NCBI GenBank assembly: GCA_012932295.1
Contig: JAAONU010000009.1
Coordinates: 11,573,535-11,637,534, forward strand
DNA length: 64,000 bases
Source: Cyclina sinensis
Lineage: Eukaryota; Mollusca; Bivalvia; Venerida; Veneridae
Direction of reading: 5' to 3'
The notes beneath the pieces are model-generated. The model saw only the letters and a program-made list of their open reading frames with translations, was not told where the DNA came from and did not search any database. Shown in pieces: positions 59,571 through 64,000 of this stretch. The position numbers and the translations under genes were made by a program. Positions within the stretch are counted from its first letter, which is position 1. The number at the start of each line of letters is the position of its first letter.

Positions 59571-60617
59571 ACTCGGTTGTGGTGGGATTAACTATCATCC
59601 AAGGCAGCAGTCTTATTAACGTCAGGGGAATAAGTAATGTGAGATCATCCCCTCTCTGAATAAGGAAGAAAAACGCAAATCACCTTACGGTGTTATTGCA
59701 GCAACCTGATAAAACTACACTCTTCGTGCTGATGTCGCAAAAAAGGTCTGCAATGTCATACATTAATCTTAAGACTGTCTTTCATTTTTGTAGGACGGTA
59801 ACAGAGCCACGGTGCACTAGCCTTGTCAATTTTTAAAGCTTCTTTTCCAACGTTGTTTCTAGGAACACCGCATAACACATGAGATTGCTGTAAAGCTAGT
59901 GGCGAAGTCATAGTTACGGTGTCGTTATTCTTTGGGTTGATTAAACTTCCAAACACCGACAGGATTGCATTCGTATGTGTGTGTGTGTGTGTGTGTGCAC
60001 GGCTCGATGTGTCGGACAGTGTGCAGGTCTTGATTTTGGCAGACTATATGCATTTGTTTCTTTCGAAGGATTGATAAAAGTCAAGATACTGATTTTGGTC
60101 GTTTGGCAGTTGATGTTGTTGGCGATTACGCTGACGCATTTTGTAGTTTACAGACAAGTCGTATTTTCTGCTATTTAAAGGTGTATCCAAGAATAATGAA
60201 TGAATAATGAAACAACATTGTTTTACAGAGAGACCATTGCATAGTGAGAAATTAACAGTTTTAGGTGTTTCTTTTATAATTGTGTATATAAACTGATGAT
60301 ATTAGAGGAAATCGTATGTTCTAATAGCACGTTCTAATACTTTTCTGTACTATATACAGATACCAGTCGTCAACAGAGTTTTAAACAAAATATAGGATAT
60401 TTAGGTAAATTACTCCTATAATTTTGCAAAATGTAATTGAAAAAATATTAAATTACTTGTTTAAGGTAAAAGCCTATTTGCCAACCCTCCATCAGACGAA
60501 ATTTTGACGCCAAGGCACAAGTCCACACCCCGTACCCCAAAAGTTAAAAAGATATAACATAAAAAAGATTGAATAAAATAGGTGCAAAAATGAAAATACT
60601 TTTTGAAGTACCAGAAT
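59571..60617. other. Low-copy DNA with a (GT)n microsatellite
   Basis: (GT)n at 59975-59997. A - strand frame (59756-59956) is open for 66 codons, but its only start is GTG and no family or splice structure supports it. No gene is claimed. Confidence 0.45.
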
Positions 60618-60820
60618 CCAGTAGAATGCTTCCTTGGTGAGATCACACTAACTGACTTCCAGTAAAATGCTTCCTTGGTGAGATCACAATAACTGACTTC
60701 CAGAAGAATGCTTCATTGGTGAGATCACAATGACTGACTTCCAGTAGAATGCTTCCTTGGAGAGATCACAATACTGACTTCCAGAAGAATGCTTCCTTTG
60801 TGAGATCACAATAACTGACT
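60618..60820 (+). repeat. 41 bp minisatellite, five copies
   Basis: The unit begins CCAGTAGAATGCTTCC and ends ATAACTGACTT. The copies vary at a few positions (GTAAAA, GAAGAA, CATTGG). Confidence 0.93.
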
Positions 60821-61226
60821 AAAGACCATTAATCTAATAAAATACGTGTACTTGCACAAGCACTGTTTAAAAGATACGGGAAATTCAACTAATTTGACTT
60901 CACGAAAATGTAATTATTATATTAAAGGTACCTTACATTGTAACTACCACCACAAAATTCCATTTATATTTCATTCTTTGAGAGGTATCAAATATTGAAT
61001 GGCCAACGTGCTCTGCTTTTATCTTTAAAAGACATATTTGGGATTTTCGTATTCAGGATGTAAATACATTTAACAGCTTTTATGATTTATCATTTCTATC
61101 AATTATTTGAAAAAAATATATCCAAAATATTCCGAAATAAAGAAAATATGGGAAGCTTTTAAAACTATCGGAAATTTCTAAAAACAATAGGAAATTAATA
61201 AAAATTAAAATATTCAGCTGACGTTG

Positions 61227-61230
<4 letters not shown>
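60821..61230. other. AT-rich spacer downstream of the insulin gene
   Basis: No feature is recognised. Confidence 0.4.

Positions 61231-61262
<32 letters not shown>
61231..61262 (+). repeat. (GA)n microsatellite
   Basis: Sixteen GA dinucleotides about 70 bp beyond the likely polyadenylation signal of the insulin-related gene. Confidence 0.93.
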
Positions 61263-61265
<3 letters not shown>

Positions 61266-61330
61266 TAAAGAACAACCCTTTGGATATTGTCAATCCAGGG
61301 ATCATGATATCTACAAGGAGTGTGTAAATA

Positions 61331-61336
61331 TTTATT
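61331..61336 (-). promoter_or_regulatory. Polyadenylation signal AATAAA, insulin-related gene
   Basis: On the - strand GAAAAATAAATATTT lies 150 bp past the stop codon, a normal 3' UTR length. Another ATTTATTTATTTT-type stretch lies closer (61411-61420) but contains no AATAAA on this strand. Confidence 0.55.
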
Positions 61337-61485
61337 TTTCATACCAAAAAGGAATTCATTGCCTAGGAGACAAATGTTTTAACCAAAACATAAATTAACA
61401 CATGGCTAGAAAATAAATAAATTGTATGTTCAATCTCTAACTTAAAAGCCTTTTCAACTGTTTTTGTTTTCTAATAATTATATCT

Positions 61486-61664
61486 TCAATAAACATTATT
61501 TGTCCAAAATGGCACCAAGCAGTAGGTGGTGAGCTCTTTGACACTACACTGGTTAATACAGCATTCACATACTATACCCTGATAGAAGTAATCTTTTCTT
61601 TTCTTCAAGTATACATTTGCATCTCTCTTTCCCATTAACATGTCTGTCAAAGGGATTCTATTAC
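61486..61664 (-). CDS. Insulin-related peptide, exon with cleavage sites and A chain
   Basis: Acceptor TTTCTTATTATAG, then GT completing a glycine with the base from 62098. The frame runs 58 further codons to TGA (61486-61488). Residues 85-87 are GKR and 94-97 KKRK, prohormone convertase sites. The A chain holds GIVCECCINQCSVKELTTYC (103-122), with the exact CC-x3-C-x8-C spacing of insulin plus the extra cysteine (106) found in molluscan insulins. A ten-residue tail follows Cys122. Gene product: a secreted insulin-family hormone, expected to act through an insulin-type receptor kinase in growth and metabolism. In snails these peptides come from neuroendocrine cells; the tissue here is unknown. 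Confidence 0.96.
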
Positions 61665-62097
61665 CTATAATAAGAAATTGAAAAAGTAAATTTAAAACCG
61701 TTGTTTCAATTGCATTTGCCTTTGCTTTTTAGATGATACTTTCTGCAGATGAAAAAGTTTTCAATCGTTAACATAAGATTCATTTGTAATATATTGTTAT
61801 AATAACATAATTATAAATATGTTAACAAAACAATAAGCATCAACAATTCTGTCAACTTTTCGAAACATATTAAAACTAGTTTCCCCCCCTGTAATTAATG
61901 TTCATATTACACAAAGACAGCTATGGAATCAAAAAGATTGTATATAGGCTTATATATTTATATATATAGCGGGTATTCAAGTTATCTGAATATAGTATTT
62001 CTCGATGCTGTAAGGGAGAAAGGCATCGAGACAGACAGAACTTGTGAAATATATATTTGACGATAAAATGCCATATTTTTAAAGACAATTTTTTTAC

Positions 62098-62317
62098 CTT
62101 GTGATAATATACTTTCCGGTAGGGCGTAAATGGAATTGCCAGGGGAATAAAAATTGCCTTCACCACATGTGCCTTCCAACAGTTCGTCGAGATGAGTACC
62201 ACATTTTCCTCTGGGCTGCATGTCATAACTACACCAATGATCAAACTTAGCTGTCGTGCTTTGAACAGCGTAAATTGCAATAAAAACTGCAGTAAAAAAA
62301 TTCCTGTCCTTTTGCAT
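62098..62317 (-). CDS. Insulin-related peptide, exon with signal peptide and B chain
   Basis: ATG at 62317 opens a 73-codon segment ending in phase 1 at donor GTAAAA (62097), the classical phase of the insulin C-peptide intron. Residues 1-23 look like a signal peptide (hydrophobic FFTAVFIAIYAV, then QSTTA). The B chain has Cys29, Cys39 and Cys51. GKCGTHLDELLEGTCGE matches the insulin B motif, with 12 residues from Cys39 to Cys51, and GNFY follows as in other insulins. Cys29 is the molluscan extra cysteine, expected to pair with Cys106. The open frame continues upstream of this ATG, but the acceptor at 62340 and the signal peptide favour this start. The whole prepropeptide is 132 aa. Confidence 0.95.
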
Positions 62318-62417
62318 TATCGCAATGTATACGATATACCTGCAAAACAAGAATTTCTCTCTATGTTTACGATATACCTTCAATAATGAAGATTTCCTCT
62401 CAATGTTTACAATATAC
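62318..62417 (-). promoter_or_regulatory. 3' splice site of the 5' UTR intron, inside duplicated sequence
   Basis: TTCTTGTTTTGCAG ends at 62340, 22 bases before the ATG. An intron just upstream of the start codon is usual in insulin genes. The region is a 38-40 bp tandem repeat beginning GTATATCGTAAACAT (62417, 62377, 62339 reading down), so a second AG sits at the equivalent position 62378. The first non-coding exon and promoter were not located. A GTAAGT at about 62774-62769 (-) is a possible donor. Confidence 0.55.
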
Positions 62418-62601
62418 ATGCAGAAAGCAGATTTTCTTCAAACAAACAGAAAAAAAATCACTTAAAAGTTATACGAGTATGAGGTCCGTAAAAGATATCT
62501 GCAAATTTTGAGAAACACCAGTTTCTTTTTGCTCTTTTGACGTTTTTATCAAATTATTTTTTCTTTAATTCCTTCATAATGATGACAAAAACACCACCAA
62601 A

Positions 62602-62660
62602 GAAATAAGCTTTGTTTAGACATCCACAGAGAAATAAGCTTTTTTAGACATCCACTGAGA
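62602..62660 (+). repeat. 29 bp direct duplication
   Basis: GAAATAAGCTTTGTTTAGAC and GAAATAAGCTTTTTTAGACA start at 62602 and 62631, upstream of the insulin coding exons. Confidence 0.8.
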
Positions 62661-62840
62661 ATGATCGACTCTATTTGCGTCTTTTAAGAACTTCATCGTG
62701 CTTATTTAATGTTTCACATAACAGTCGTCACGTAACTCCATGTAATATACTTATCATGTACAATAGTTTGGATACTTACAAAGCTGTTGATTTAAATATT
62801 TTTTTGTCAATCTTCTATTTCTTGCCTGGTACGACTGTTT

Positions 62841-63032
62841 AACCGTCTGCACTGTGGGATAGTGAACAAAGAACATAAGTCAGTTTGATTATTTTACTAT
62901 TATGATTAACCGTCTGCACTGTGGGATAGTGAACAAAGAACATAAGTCAGTTTGATTATTTTACTATTATGATTAACCGTCTGCACTGTGGGATAATGAA
63001 CAAGGAACATAAGTCAGTTTGATTTTACTATA
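62841..63032 (+). repeat. 67 bp minisatellite, almost three copies
   Basis: The unit beginning AACCGTCTGCACTGTGGGAT starts at 62841, 62908 and 62975 with few differences. It abuts the Tc1-like element. Confidence 0.92.
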
Positions 63033-63826
63033 CTACTCAAAATTTGATAGGGATCACTTTTTATTTCTTAAATATCTTTTTAATGATAACCTCAAGATAA
63101 CTGATTTTTTCTCATATATGTAGTTTATTCATATGGCAAAGCCAACCTGTCCAGCAGATTTTGATTGTTTACCTGTACATAGCTCGAGATGCACGGGAAA
63201 AGCGATACCCTTGGAAAAGTGGTGCACCGTGGGCATGTACCTTCATGTACACATCCGTTTTATTGAGACTTCGCTTGTGCATGGTAACGTTTTTATCACC
63301 GACGAGTACCTGGAGGCAGCAGCCATAGAGAGAATAGACTGGCAAGCAAGGTTCCAGACCTCAGTCCAATAGAGCACGCCTGGGACCTGCTGCAGACTAC
63401 AATATCTGCTCGCCCAGTCCAGTCAACCACGGTCCCTGGGCTACAGCAGGCCCTTCTGGACGAGTGGGCTCGACTCCCACAAAAAAGCATTCGGAGACAC
63501 ATTAGCAGCATGAGAAGGCAGTGCAGAGCAGTAATCCAAAGCAAACGGACACCACACACGATATTAAAGCAAAATTCAGGCCATAGACTTAATTTTTCCA
63601 AAAAGTTCCATTTCATCTCCTGTCTGTGTTATCCCACATTCGTGCCCCTCCCACGGCTCAGCCTCTGTCACGCTTCAACGGTTTACAGACGTCCTCATTT
63701 TGTGGTACCAAACTGTTGTCATATGAACATATTTTCAGAATCATGACAAAAAATGTAACCTTTCAACCTTATGTAGTAAATATACACATTCTTATAAGTG
63801 ATCCCTATCAAATTTTGAGTAGTATA
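63029..63826 (+). mobile_element. Internally deleted Tc1-like transposon
   Basis: Perfect inverted repeats starting TACTACTCAAAATTTGATAG (29 bp) lie at both ends, bounded by TA dinucleotides (63029-63030, 63825-63826) as in Tc1/mariner insertions. The element is only ~795 bp, about half of a complete copy. Its remaining coding part is the C-terminal third of the transposase. Confidence 0.9.
63286..63571 (+). pseudogene. Tc1-like transposase C-terminal fragment, frameshifted
   Basis: YLEAAAIERIDWQAR is read in one frame. After a one-base loss near 63351 the next frame continues PDLSPIEHAWDLLQ, then ARPVQSTT and LLDEWARLPQKSIRRH. This is the pattern around the last catalytic acid of Tc1-type DDE transposases (PDL-x-PIEH-x-W). 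The N-terminal DNA-binding region and first catalytic residues are missing, so the element cannot move by itself. Transposase fragments like this are common debris in mollusc genomes. Confidence 0.9.
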
Positions 63827-64000
63827 CTATGTTTCCAGCATTGTTAAATTTGAGTACGTTTGTTTCTCAGAACAGACATAATTGTTTTTCTTTTAATGTA
63901 GTGTCAAATGGTGCATTATATAGATTAAAGACAGTTGACATTTATTTCAATGAATTTAATTTTTGAAGCATTTATTTTGTACAGATTTTAATAGTATAAT
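63827..64000. other. Low-copy AT-rich DNA at window end
   Basis: Nothing is recognised. Confidence 0.4.

Noticed and set aside
59756..59956. A 66-codon - strand frame with LCGVPRNN and APWLCYRPTK, which briefly suggested a cysteine-rich secreted peptide
   Set aside because: It lacks an ATG start, runs upstream into (CA)n, and matches no family I recognise.

Overview
The window is animal nuclear DNA, most likely from a bivalve mollusc. I infer this from three things: split genes with GT-AG introns, a molluscan-type insulin prohormone with eight cysteines, and very many hairpin-headed tandem-repeat elements of a kind described in clams and oysters. There is no bacterial, organellar or viral gene content. 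Nearly all open frames of 60-120 codons are chance readings of tandem repeats.

Two real protein genes are visible. (1) On the + strand, 11257-43506 holds the last two coding exons of a RsfS/MALSU1-family mitochondrial ribosome assembly factor. They are separated by a 31.9 kb intron packed with repeats, and the earlier exons must lie upstream of the window. (2) On the - strand, 61486-62339 holds an insulin-related peptide gene: one exon with signal peptide and B chain, a 433 bp phase-1 intron, and one exon with cleavage sites and A chain. The mature prepropeptide is 132 aa. A third locus is possible: 51654-53650 (-) has three short exon-like pieces with consensus splice sites and matching phases, product unknown.

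Layout. 1-11256: repeat arrays and nested elements, with lower-copy DNA at 1903-3090 and 8350-9180. 11257-11341: MALSU1 exon. 11342-43267: its intron, almost wholly mobile DNA, with elements nested up to four deep, a hAT-like element (21569-22436) and a 3.7 kb terminal-inverted-repeat element (39274-42954). 43268-43506: last MALSU1 exon, with another repeat element in or just after its 3' UTR (43782-45847). 45848-51600: low-copy AT-rich DNA plus a tandem array built on a recurring GTGA-AA--GTAAGAC motif. 51654-53900: hypothetical gene, 179 bp tandem repeat and trinucleotide-rich DNA. 54200-60850: low-copy DNA with tRNA-derived SINEs, a foldback element and a minisatellite. 61231-62420: insulin gene. 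62841-63032: minisatellite. 63029-63826: decayed Tc1-like transposon.

The most striking non-gene feature is a set of mobile elements sharing one plan: a palindromic head, a GTCC-rich linker, a tandem array of 110-175 bp units, and a tail ending in a hairpin plus CTCTTG. Heads and array units differ greatly, yet all insert between T residues. Because they insert into each other's tandem arrays, uninterrupted neighbouring units act as empty sites and let element ends be read to within a base or two. I infer non-autonomous Helentron-like (rolling-circle) elements; no replicase/helicase gene is present to prove it.
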